Shown piece after piece: positions 1 through 7,787 of a stretch of 42,178 bases of DNA. The notes beneath the pieces were generated by a model. That model was given only the letters and a program-made list of their open reading frames with translations, searched no databases and had not been told where the DNA came from. This DNA comes from Thraustochytrium sp. TN22 (lineage: Eukaryota > Sar > Bigyra > Thraustochytrida > Thraustochytriidae), in NCBI GenBank assembly GCA_013306675.1, contig JABLUY010000288.1, positions 1 to 42,178 on the forward strand. Reading direction: 5' to 3'. Each line of letters begins with the position of its first letter. Positions within the stretch are counted from its first letter, which is position 1. The position numbers and the translations under genes were made by a program.

Positions 1-299
1 CCCTGCCGCGGGCCGCTCGCCCCTCGGCCGCCGCGCCGCGCCGCGCCGCGCCGCGGGCGCGGAGAGTGCGGCGTGACGGCGGAGCTCCGCACGCCGCCGC
101 CGGACGGACGAGCCCTGGCGGCGGCCGCGCGAGGGCCGCGAGGGGCCGGCGCGCGGCGGCGCCTTGCGCCGGCCGTGCCAAGGGCGCGCTCTTGCCGCCC
201 GCCCGCCAGTGCGGAGCGCGCATGCGCATGCGTCACTCCTGCTGCATCTTATCTTACACGCGGATCTCTCTGTACTTGTACATGCTCACTTCACATCAA
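1..299. other. Gene-free left edge, downstream of the Myb-like gene
   Basis: No gene is visible. A run of CCGCG-type pentamers lies at about 31-56 and the rest is GC-rich. The segment would hold the 3' UTR of the minus-strand gene that stops at 300. Overlapping open frames here have no recognisable content and are GC-driven. Confidence 0.6.
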
Positions 300-1556
300 T
301 CAGACGCCGCCGGGCGCGCGCTGGGCGCAGCGCGAGAGCGACATGGTCTTGTAGCAGCGGTTGCGCTCCTTCCAGCGGCCCTCCAGCGTCTCCGGCCGCA
401 CCACGGCGCGATAGATCGGAAACTCCGCGGACCCAGCCTCGCCCACCGCCTGCAGGACCGCCATCCAGAACAGCCAGCGCGCGTGTGCCTGCTGCCAGTT
501 CACCTTCTTGCCGACGTTGCCCCGCGGCGTCAGCCTCGTGAGCGTCTTTTCGCATTCGCAGAGGTGCCACAGCAGCTGCATCTCTTCTCGGTTCGCCATG
601 AAGCGCTCCCTCTGCGTCATCTTGCTCACCGCGTCCTCCAGCGAGTGCAGCTGCCTCTTGAACTCGGCCAAGACTGGCTTGACTGCCGGCACCTCGAAGC
701 CGCACGACCCGCTGCATGAGTCTCTGCTCTCCTCGATCATGCGAAGCAGCTTCTCCTCCTCTTGCTTATCTTCATGTTCTCGGTCACGTGAGGATGGTGC
801 CGAGGGGGCGGGCGGGGCAGGCGGTGCCGCAGCAGGTGCGGATGGCGCGGCTACCGGCAGGTGACGGTGATAGGCCCACGGACGATGCGCGTGCTGATGA
901 TCCCCGGACGCAGCAGCGTCGGCAGCGTCAGGCCACTGGTCCTGTTCCTTTTGCTGACAGTGAGTCAACCACAGGTGCGTGCCTCCAAGATGAGGGGCGT
1001 CCTCGTGCTCGCTCGAGAAACTGCTGGGAGTGTTGTGCTGGTGATTGTGATGGTAATGCCGGTGCTGGTGCTGGTCATTGTCATGGGCATGATGATCAGT
1101 TGCACTCAGATGTTGCAGACCCCCCGCCGGCCCAAGAAGCAGAGCATCGTCCTCCCCGGCATGAGGGTCACCACCACCACGGCCCGGCGCAGCCCCATCG
1201 GTCCTCTCTGCCCGCCGCCCAGCCGGCCCAGCGCTAATGCCTAGGCTGGCGTCCGCACCTGGCGCCATCGAGCTCGCCGTCGAGCTCGCCGCGCTCACGC
1301 TCGGACCTGCACCCGCGCTCGCGCTCGCGCTCGCGTCGCTCAGGAGAGATATATGGCGGGCCAAACGCGCCTTTTTACGGGAGCGCTCATTCGAGTACCG
1401 CGTGCGATAGTACTTGAACCTGCCCTCCGGCACGCCCGCCTCGAGCCAGCGCTCCTTGACGCGCTCCCACGAGACCCTGCCCTGCCCTGCGCCGTCCTCC
1501 CCGCGCACTCGGTCCACCAGCGCGAGCACGTCCTCGTCCTCAGGCGCCCGCGCCAT
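300..1556 (-). CDS. Double Myb/SANT-like, His-rich hypothetical protein
   Basis: A single-exon frame of 418 residues starting at a true ATG. Residues about 8-60 are rich in spaced aromatics (VSWERVKERW, then GRFKYYRTRY) and end in a basic run, as in Myb/SANT-like DNA-binding helices. A second aromatic and basic module of the same style lies at about 350-412 (VNWQQAHARWLFWM, then EGRWKERNR). Between them are a Ser/Ala linker, a His/Asn/Gln-rich stretch, a Pro/Ala run and a short charged helix. The layout suggests a nuclear DNA-binding or chromatin protein, which is inference. No exact family was recognised. It diverges from the BAR-like gene across 428 bases. The long frame on the opposite strand is a GC shadow. 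Confidence 0.62.
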   Translation of the reverse strand: MARAPEDEDVLALVDRVRGEDGAGQGRVSWERVKERWLEAGVPEGRFKYYRTRYSNERSRKKARLARHISLLSDASASASAGAGPSVSAASSTASSMAPGADASLGISAGPAGRRAERTDGAAPGRGGGDPHAGEDDALLLGPAGGLQHLSATDHHAHDNDQHQHRHYHHNHQHNTPSSFSSEHEDAPHLGGTHLWLTHCQQKEQDQWPDAADAAASGDHQHAHRPWAYHRHLPVAAPSAPAAAPPAPPAPSAPSSRDREHEDKQEEEKLLRMIEESRDSCSGSCGFEVPAVKPVLAEFKRQLHSLEDAVSKMTQRERFMANREEMQLLWHLCECEKTLTRLTPRGNVGKKVNWQQAHARWLFWMAVLQAVGEAGSAEFPIYRAVVRPETLEGRWKERNRCYKTMSLSRCAQRAPGGV

Positions 1557-1984
1557 GCTCCCGTCTCCGCCGTCGCCGTCGCCGTCGCCGTCGCCCTCGT
1601 CGTCCTCGCCGTCCTCCTGGTCCTCGTACCCGCCCTCGTGCGAGCTGCCGCCTCCGCCGCCGCCGCCGCCGCCGCCGCCGCGCGCTCAGGAGCGCGTCGC
1701 GGGCATGGCGCGGCCGCCGCCCGCGCCGCGCCGCCGCGCCGCGGCCGCGCGGGCCCGCGCCGCGCGAAACGGGCTTGGGGCGGTCCGAGGCCTGGCATGG
1801 CGCAGGCCGGCTCCGACTCCAGCCTCGGCTCCGGCTCTGGCGGCGGCGGCGGCGAGCGGCGCGGCGCGCCCGCCCCGGCCGGCGGGGCGCGGCGCGGCGC
1901 GGCGCGGCGGCGCGGCGGCGGCGGCTCCGGCGGCAGCGGGTCTGGCGGGTCGGGCGGCGGGTCTGGCGGGTTCGGGGCGGCGCG
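1557..1984. promoter_or_regulatory. Divergent intergenic region, Myb-like / BAR-like genes
   Basis: This 428-base spacer must hold the promoters of both outward-facing genes. It is almost entirely simple sequence: CGTCGC/CCGTCG hexamers at about 1570-1605, a CCG run at about 1650-1683, and GGC/GGT-rich sequence at about 1840-1980. No TATA-like element was seen. Confidence 0.5.
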
Positions 1985-3565
1985 ATGCGGCGCGGGTCGG
2001 CGTCCGGGTCGCTGAGCCCGTCGTGGCTGCGCGGCGCCCGGTCGGGCCTGAGCAAGGCGTTCTCGCTGGCCAAGAGCGAGGAGAAGCAGCAGCAGGAGGC
2101 CGAGTCGCTGGGCATCTACCCGGCGTGGTTCTGCGAGAACCGCGGCAAGACGCTGGTGGTGCTGGACGAACTCTTCAAGTGCAAGAAGCTGCTGGACGCG
2201 TGGGTAGCAGCCGTGGAGGCGCTGCGGAGGTCGGCGGGTCTCATGTCTGGCGACGCCATGCCGACCGCGATGCAGGAGCTGGGCGCAGCGGTGGACGAGA
2301 ACGTGTGCTCGCTGGACGCGCTGGACGTCTTCCAGCGCACCGTCAAGCTGATTGACGAGAAGACCGACATGGTGACCCAGCTCATGCGCGATTTCGTCGA
2401 GCTCGACAAGCGCCTGCTGGCGCGCGAGAAGCTGCGCCGCAAAGTTGAGCAGAGCGCGCGCAAGCTGCGCCAAAAGAACAAGACCTTCGCGGCCGACGAG
2501 GTCCCGTTCGCAGGCGAGTACGAGATGGCCAAACGCATCTACGACACGCAGTACCGCGGCGTCTGCGACTACCTCGAGTTCATCATGGTCGAGTCACGGC
2601 GCGGCTTCGCGTACCGCGAATATGTCTTTGTGCGCCAATACTGCGACTCCTCTTTTAAGCTGCAGAGCACCGCCTCGCCTGCCCGCGACGGCGTCGCCGC
2701 CAGTGAGGCGCTTCGCCGCATGCGCCAGTACATTGAGGACTTTTGGACGCGCCAGAAAGACTTCCGGGCCGAGCGCGAGCGCGAGCGCGAGCGCGAGCGC
2801 CAGCGCGACACGGATCAAGGCAGCGCCTCAGCCCGCACGCTGGTCTCTGCGCCGTCTGCCTATTCTACAGGCTCCTCCAACGCCTCGCTCGTGGGCCCGG
2901 CGGCGGCGCCACCACCACCACCTCCTCCTCCTCCCGCTCCTGTTGTTCATGCCCCTGCTCCCGCTCCTGCTCCCTACGCTCCTGCTAGTTTTGCTCCGGG
3001 TCCTGCCGCTGATATGGCCTATGCCAACGAGGCACCGGCTCACCGCATTGCTCTGTCCGCGCCATCGACGACGATGAACTCGATAGGCTCGCAAGAAAGT
3101 CAGCAGGGGTCGCCGGGTGAGGCCTCCCCGTATGCCTCAGCCCGCAGCTCATCCTACGCATCGCCGCAGCCCGACGAAAGCGCGCACATGGCGGAGTCGG
3201 GCATCATCGAAGTGGCTCAGGTCCATACCCCGAGCAGCACCACGAGCAGTCGCCGCAGCAGTATAAGCGAGACCGCAGGCATCCCTCCCCGGAGCTCCTC
3301 GTCTGTCTCCTCAGCTACCTCGGAAGCAACCCGCGAGGTGGTGGATTCATGGAACCAGAGCGGGTCCGCGTGGATGGGCGGTGTCACCATGAGGCTCGGC
3401 TTCCCAGTCAACGAGAAGGACGGCTGGCGCGAGTACATTGACCGCAAGTCGGGCGAAAGCTTTTGGGTCCGCCTCGAGGACGGCCTCCGCTCCAGCGAGA
3501 GTCCGTGGGGGGATGGCGCCGAGGGCGGAGCCGACGATGGGTCGGACGCCGGCGCCGCCACTTGA
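1985..3565 (+). CDS. BAR-like coiled-coil protein with C-terminal WW-like motif
   Basis: A frame of 526 residues from the ATG at 1985. The open frame extends upstream to 1775 but is only Arg/Gly-rich translated repeat, so the internal ATG is preferred. Residues about 48-226 form a long heptad-like helical domain resembling BAR/AH membrane-curvature modules (for example KTLVVLDELFKCKKLLDAW and EYEMAKRIYDTQYRGVCDYL). A charged RE repeat follows at about 262-273, then a polyproline tract near 310 and a Ser-rich linker. A half-WW-like motif starts near 479 (GWREYIDRKSGESFW). The likely role is membrane or cytoskeleton remodelling, with proline-rich and WW contacts; this is inference from fold. 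The stop at 3565 may not be the only one: a spliced form ending at 3708 is possible (see the intron entry). Confidence 0.75.
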   Translation: MRRGSASGSLSPSWLRGARSGLSKAFSLAKSEEKQQQEAESLGIYPAWFCENRGKTLVVLDELFKCKKLLDAWVAAVEALRRSAGLMSGDAMPTAMQELGAAVDENVCSLDALDVFQRTVKLIDEKTDMVTQLMRDFVELDKRLLAREKLRRKVEQSARKLRQKNKTFAADEVPFAGEYEMAKRIYDTQYRGVCDYLEFIMVESRRGFAYREYVFVRQYCDSSFKLQSTASPARDGVAASEALRRMRQYIEDFWTRQKDFRAERERERERERQRDTDQGSASARTLVSAPSAYSTGSSNASLVGPAAAPPPPPPPPPAPVVHAPAPAPAPYAPASFAPGPAADMAYANEAPAHRIALSAPSTTMNSIGSQESQQGSPGEASPYASARSSSYASPQPDESAHMAESGIIEVAQVHTPSSTTSSRRSSISETAGIPPRSSSSVSSATSEATREVVDSWNQSGSAWMGGVTMRLGFPVNEKDGWREYIDRKSGESFWVRLEDGLRSSESPWGDGAEGGADDGSDAGAAT

Positions 3566-3602
3566 CCAACAAGACAAGGAACTTTTTCTCTCTCTACAAC
3601 AG
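3505..3602 (+). other. Candidate intron giving the BAR-like gene an alternative C-terminus
   Basis: The sequence before 3602 is a strong acceptor: a T/C-rich tract at about 3591-3600 followed by AACAG. GT donors at 3505 (GTGGGG, intron 98 bases) or 3541 (GTCGGA, 62 bases) both leave two exon bases and join in frame to an open frame ending with TAA at 3708. The added residues begin LSFGFLEGGADLEADADATL and use GC-ended codons like the gene body. The spliced stop would lie only 9 bases from the stop of the convergent EPL1-like gene. The alternative is no splicing, with the downstream copy being a duplicated 3' end. Confidence 0.4.
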
Positions 3603-3717
3603 CCTGAGCTTCGGCTTCCTGGAGGGCGGAGCCGATCTCGAGGCGGACGCGGACGCCACGCTCGTGGCAACGCGAACCGAGGCGCCAACCCTTGACCAAC
3701 AACAATAAGTTACTTGT
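3521..3717 (+). repeat. Imperfect tandem duplication of the BAR-like gene 3' end
   Basis: GAGGGCGGAGCCGA occurs at 3521 and again at 3622. CTTGACCAACAA occurs at 3571 and at 3691. Both copies keep the same order with similar filler rich in GAC/GCC, and copy two is longer by about 20 bases. Copy one carries the stop used by the unspliced reading; in copy two the same words are read in another frame. Confidence 0.7.
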
Positions 3718-5742
3718 TCACTCTGCAGCAGCTTCAGCTTGGGTGTTTTCCAGCAGCAGGTGCAGCTTGAGCCGCTCGCGGCGCGCGACGCGCGACGTGA
3801 GCCCCTGGAGCTGCACAAAGTCGTCGTACATGGCGCGCAGCGTGAAGAGCATGGCGAGCGTGCCGCGGCGGCCAATCGCATCGGGGCCCGTGATGTCTGC
3901 CTCGTCGCGGTACGGGTCTGTCGTCGACCAATTGACGAGCAGGTCCGACTTTTGAAAGCGCCGCAGGAGCGGCCCGCGCTTACGATGCTTGGCGCACCAG
4001 TACGCAAAGAAGCGACCCACCACCTCGGGTGCACTGGCCTCCGTTGGCACGCGCCCCGCGCAGTCGAACGGATAGAGCGCGCCCACGCGCTCTGTTAGCC
4101 GCGGCCTGCTCGCCGCTTCTGCGCCGGACGCGCACAGGAGAAAGCGTGACCGCAGCTTGGCCTCGCTCGTGAGCACCGCGGTCTCCGCCGAGGAGGCCAC
4201 TGGGCCTTGCTGCGGCGAGCTGGTAGCCGACGCGGCAGGCGCGTGCCCACCTTGCAAGTCGCGCAGCTCCGCCTCCAGGCGCGCGCGGCGCACAGCCTCT
4301 TGTGGCGTCCACTCGAAGAGGCGCGCCATGAACTCCTCCTGCTCGGCAATTTCCACCATGGCCTCGAAAGCATCGAGGGTGATGGACGCCTTTCCCAAGG
4401 ACGACACGAAATCCTCGTCCTCACTGTCAGCATCGTACTCGAGATCGATGTGCGCCGCACGCTGCGTCTGCAGCCGAAGTGCCTCCTCGTCCTCCATGTC
4501 CGCGTCGCGACTCGTCTCGGATGCGCTCGCCTCGCTCGCGCGTTGTCGCTTTTCCGTAGGCCCGTCGGCGCGCGGCGGCCGCTGCTCGGTCGCCGCAGCG
4601 GCCTCGGCGCGCTCGGCCGCGCTCACCGCCTCGGAGTCCAGGTCGATGCGGTGCAGGATGCGCTTCAGGTCGGGCTTGACGCTACTCGACGGTAGAAGCA
4701 CACTCAGCGGCTCCTCCGCATCCACGTAGTCGACCACCACGTTGGCGTGCCGCGTTGGCCTCGAGGTGGACGCCGCCAGCATGGCGCGGGTCGTCACCTC
4801 GTGAAGCCGCCCGCGCGGCGGCAGTCGCCGCCGGCTCCGCTCTCTGCTCCTGTCCCTGCTCCTGTCCCTGCTCCTGTCCCTGCTTCGGTCGCGCACCGGC
4901 CTGCTGCGCTTCGCTTGCCGCCGTGGCAGGGGTCGCCGCCGCTTCGCGTCCCGGCGCCGCTCAGGGCTCTGCTCGCCGTCGTCGTCGTCATCATCATCAA
5001 CATCGTCGTCGTCTTCGTCATCGTCGCCGCCGCGGCCGCGGCCATCGTCATCAACGTCCTCATCTTCGTCTGCACCCTCGCTGCTCGCCTCTTCGTCTTC
5101 GTCATCGTCTTCACCGTCCTCGCCCTCGCTCTCAGGCGTCCAGGGCTCCTCCTCGTCACCGTCGCCGTCCTCAGGGTCCTGATCGCCATTCCCCTTATCC
5201 TCGTGCGAATCACCACCGCCGCCGTTGTTGTCATCGTGCGAGTTGTCGTCATCGTCGATGTCAAGCGCGTCCAGCTCGCCGCGCAGCCGCGCAGCCGCCT
5301 GGCGGCCAGCCGCTCGGGAGGTCGCGCGGCGCTTCGCCGGTGCCGGTGCCGGTGCCGCGGCGCCACGCCGCGTCCTCTGCCGCTGTCCTGCGCCGCGCGT
5401 GCCGAGGCCCTCGTCCTCCTCGCGGTCGGCGTTGTCGGCGTCCCTGGCGCCGTTGTGCGCCGTCGCCGCGGGCTGCTCGCCGCTGTGTGCGCGGGCTCGG
5501 CGGCGCGCGGCGGCGGCGCGCGGCGGCGCGCTGGCCGCCTCGGGCTCCTCGCTGGCCGCCCCCGCGCGCGCGCGGGTGCGCGTGCGCGCGCGGGCGCGGT
5601 CTTCGCGCGAAGCCATGGCGGCGGCGCCCGCGGCGCCCGCCGCGCCCGCCGCGCCCTCCACGGCGCCGCGCTCCGGCGCGCCGCGCAAGAGGTCGTCCAG
5701 CTGGCGCGACACGAACGAGAACGCCCGCGCCAGCCCGCTCAT
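3718..5742 (-). CDS. EPL1: Enhancer of polycomb-like protein (EPL1, NuA4-type complex)
   Basis: A 674-residue protein from the ATG at 5742. Upstream codons continue to 6252 but are promoter-like GC repeat. The EPL1 signature is at about 431-475: EYDADSEDEDFV, then ITLDAFEAMVEIAEQEEF, the acidic SEDE motif and following helix of EPL1 and BRPF-type proteins. A second hallmark, FFAYWCAKHRKRGPLLRRF, lies near 575-600 and matches the YWKxKRxxxGxPLLRR block of enhancer of polycomb. The N-terminal half is low complexity: Ala/Arg-rich, then a very acidic Asp/Glu region at about 160-270, then four RDRS repeats at about 284-305 and basic sequence. In known systems EPL1 scaffolds the Esa1/Tip60 acetyltransferase module for histones H4 and H2A. 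It diverges from the DHHC gene and converges tightly on the BAR-like gene. Confidence 0.8.
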   Translation of the reverse strand: MSGLARAFSFVSRQLDDLLRGAPERGAVEGAAGAAGAAGAAAMASREDRARARTRTRARAGAASEEPEAASAPPRAAAARRRARAHSGEQPAATAHNGARDADNADREEDEGLGTRGAGQRQRTRRGAAAPAPAPAKRRATSRAAGRQAAARLRGELDALDIDDDDNSHDDNNGGGGDSHEDKGNGDQDPEDGDGDEEEPWTPESEGEDGEDDDEDEEASSEGADEDEDVDDDGRGRGGDDDEDDDDVDDDDDDDGEQSPERRRDAKRRRPLPRRQAKRSRPVRDRSRDRSRDRSRDRSRERSRRRLPPRGRLHEVTTRAMLAASTSRPTRHANVVVDYVDAEEPLSVLLPSSSVKPDLKRILHRIDLDSEAVSAAERAEAAAATEQRPPRADGPTEKRQRASEASASETSRDADMEDEEALRLQTQRAAHIDLEYDADSEDEDFVSSLGKASITLDAFEAMVEIAEQEEFMARLFEWTPQEAVRRARLEAELRDLQGGHAPAASATSSPQQGPVASSAETAVLTSEAKLRSRFLLCASGAEAASRPRLTERVGALYPFDCAGRVPTEASAPEVVGRFFAYWCAKHRKRGPLLRRFQKSDLLVNWSTTDPYRDEADITGPDAIGRRGTLAMLFTLRAMYDDFVQLQGLTSRVARRERLKLHLLLENTQAEAAAE

Positions 5743-6052
5743 CCCGCGCGGCGCGGCGCAGCGCGGCGCGGCGCGGCGCGAGCGCGGCGCGGTTGGGCCT
5801 CTGCTGACATGAGTCTGCTCCGCCTGCTCTGCTTCGCTCTCCGAGTCGAGATCAGCCTTCGCCGGCAGACAGGCAACCAAGCTTCCGCCCCCGCGCCCCG
5901 GCTCACGGCGCGCGCGCGCGAGGCCGGCGGCGGCGGCGGCGGCCGCGCGTCCGCTCCCCGCGCTCCTCGGCTCCCCTCGCCCGCGCTCGTGCTCCTCTTC
6001 TCCGCGCCACGCGGGCGGCGGCGGCGGCGACGGCGGCCGCGGCAGCGCCAGC
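5743..6052. promoter_or_regulatory. Divergent intergenic region, EPL1-like / DHHC genes
   Basis: These 310 bases separate two outward-facing start codons. Near 5750-5790 there are GCGCGGCG repeats, and near 5930-6045 GGC-rich repeats. A less GC-rich stretch at about 5808-5880 (around CTGACATGAGTC) is the best candidate for shared promoter core, but no named motif is recognised. Confidence 0.45.
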
Positions 6053-7336
6053 ATGGCGAGCCTCGTGGTGCTGACGCTGGCGTACTTTGGCACGCTGCTG
6101 CTGGCCGTGCTGGTGTGCTTCGTCGGCGACCCGTCGTCCGACAGCCTGCTGGGCCGCGCGACCTGGGGCTGCACGGTGTGGCTGCCCGTGCAGGTGGAGC
6201 GCGGGCTCAATGCGGTGCCAGGCGGGCACGGCTTCCTGCAGCTTTGGCACAAGATGGTCGACTACGTGTGCAACAAGCCGAACCCACTCCTGCAGATCCT
6301 GTACCTGGCGCTCGTGTTTGGCGGCTTTATGATCTTCGTATTTGAGGGCATGCCGCACATTCCGAACCGCTACCTGGGTGAGGTGCACCGGTACACGAGC
6401 CACGCTGCCGTGCTCTTCACAGTCATGACCTTCGTGCGGGCCAGCATGAGCGACCCAGGCCGTATCACCGAACAGACGCACATCGTATACGACCACTGGC
6501 CATACGACGGCTTCGTGTACGTCAAGAACGATTGCCCCACGTGCAAGCTGCGCAAGATTGCGCGCTCCAAGCATTGCAGCGTGTGCGGCGTCTGTGTGAG
6601 CCGATTCGACCACCACTGCCCGTGGATCAACACCTGCGTCGGCGAGGCCAATTACTACAAGTTCCTCACCTTCCTCGTCAGCACCACGGCGCTGCTCTTC
6701 TACTCGGCGTACGGCGTCCTCGCCGTGCTCCTCGGCATCGTTGAGGAGCAACATCTCTGGGACCGCACCTTTGTCAGCCGCGAGACCGGTGAGCGCATGG
6801 GGGCGAGCTTTTCCATGATCCTAACCTTTCTCTTCCTGCGCAAGGCCACACTCGTCATCCTGCTCATCCTCTCAGTGGTCATGGGCATTGTTGTCTTTGC
6901 CTTTTACCTCTACCACGTCTCGCTCATCGCGCGCGGTACGACTACCAACGAGACGTCCAAGTGGGGCGGCATCAGTCACTTTTACCACACGCAGCGCGAG
7001 GAGCGTGAGCACCACCCGGAGCGCTTCACCTACGATGATGAGGCTGAGCGCGAGAAGGTCAACCCGGATACTGCGCCCGCGCTGCAGGATCGTCGCGTGC
7101 GCGACTTCCCGCTCGACCAGCCCAAGAATATCTACAACAATGGCGTTTTGGCCAATATCAGGGAGGTGCTCTACCCGCCTTTTCGGCGTGTGGAGAACTT
7201 CGCGAGGCTGCAGGCCCTTGCCTCGGGCCGTAGCCCAGCCAGCGACGTCAAGGACAAATCCGACGCCAAGGTCAACGACGCCAAGAGCAACGCCGACGCC
7301 GGGGGAAAGAAGAAGAAGAAGATGAAGTCGACTTGA
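6053..7336 (+). CDS. DHHC-type protein S-palmitoyltransferase (ZDHHC4-like)
   Basis: A 427-residue polytopic membrane enzyme starting at an ATG in good context (CCAGCATGG). The Cys-rich domain at about 160-210 shows CPTCKLRKIARSKHCSVCG, then DHHC at 186-189 followed by PWINTCVG. The DHHC cysteine accepts the acyl group from acyl-CoA and passes it to protein cysteines. Hydrophobic segments lie at about 2-22, 80-100, 115-132, 204-230 and 255-290, giving an extra N-terminal segment as in ZDHHC4/24-type enzymes. The TTxE motif is present as TTNE at 297-300. The aPaT-like block is NIYNNGVLANIREVLYPP at about 359-376. The tail is lysine-rich (KKKKKMKST), suggesting ER or Golgi residence without being an exact KKXX signal. 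All catalytic features are intact. Confidence 0.93.
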   Translation: MASLVVLTLAYFGTLLLAVLVCFVGDPSSDSLLGRATWGCTVWLPVQVERGLNAVPGGHGFLQLWHKMVDYVCNKPNPLLQILYLALVFGGFMIFVFEGMPHIPNRYLGEVHRYTSHAAVLFTVMTFVRASMSDPGRITEQTHIVYDHWPYDGFVYVKNDCPTCKLRKIARSKHCSVCGVCVSRFDHHCPWINTCVGEANYYKFLTFLVSTTALLFYSAYGVLAVLLGIVEEQHLWDRTFVSRETGERMGASFSMILTFLFLRKATLVILLILSVVMGIVVFAFYLYHVSLIARGTTTNETSKWGGISHFYHTQREEREHHPERFTYDDEAEREKVNPDTAPALQDRRVRDFPLDQPKNIYNNGVLANIREVLYPPFRRVENFARLQALASGRSPASDVKDKSDAKVNDAKSNADAGGKKKKKMKST

Positions 7337-7787
7337 TTGGCAGCAGCCTCCGAGCTCCATGAGTTCCAAGCGGAAAAGGGTCTATCCGCCGGGGTCGGGG
7401 CGCAAGCTGTCTGTCCGTCTGTCCATCTGTCTGTCTGTCTCTTTGTTGTTTGATTGTCCTTCTTCAGGTAAACACCACGCGAGCTTCCTCAAGCTGCAAG
7501 GCAGCTTACTTTTGGCTACAGTAGCTGCGTAGCAGTTATCTTGGAGGACTTTGGGGGAAAAAGCGAACCACCGCGGCGCGCACACCTGACTGTGTCACTC
7601 AGCCACGCCGGGAACTGCGAGCGAGAACGCGACGAGGTTTGCCTGCTGGCGCCTGCTGCTCGCGCCTGCTCGCGCCTGCTCGCGCCTGCTCGCGCCTACG
7701 CATGCTTCTTGCGGCTTGCAACTCGCGCGGCAGCTTGCACGCGGTCTCGCTTGCGTAGGACGCGCGCTGCCTTGCGCCGACTGCGCC
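7337..7787. other. Intergenic spacer between DHHC and LRR genes
   Basis: A 451-base tandem spacer. It holds a TCTG/TGTC-type repeat at about 7409-7440, then unique sequence, then three exact copies of the 10-mer CGCGCCTGCT at 7661-7690 with decayed copies on either side. The last 100 bases are the likely 5' UTR of the LRR gene. Confidence 0.55.
7661..7690. repeat. 10-bp tandem repeat upstream of the LRR gene
   Basis: CGCGCCTGCT is repeated three times exactly, flanked by degenerate copies from about 7649 and to about 7698. It lies about 100 bases before the ATG at 7788. It is a simple minisatellite; no function is claimed. Confidence 0.85.

Noticed and set aside
1775-1984. Upstream extension of the BAR-like protein
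   Set aside because: Arg/Gly repeat translation from promoter microsatellite; the ATG at 1985 begins normal protein sequence.
4747-6345. 532-residue open frame opposite the EPL1-like gene
   Set aside because: It mirrors acidic and RS repeats as polyVal/Ile/Arg sequence with no domain. Stop-poor antisense frames are expected in GC-rich genes.
7661-7690. CRISPR-like array
   Set aside because: The repeats are 10 bases with no spacers; a plain minisatellite in a eukaryote.
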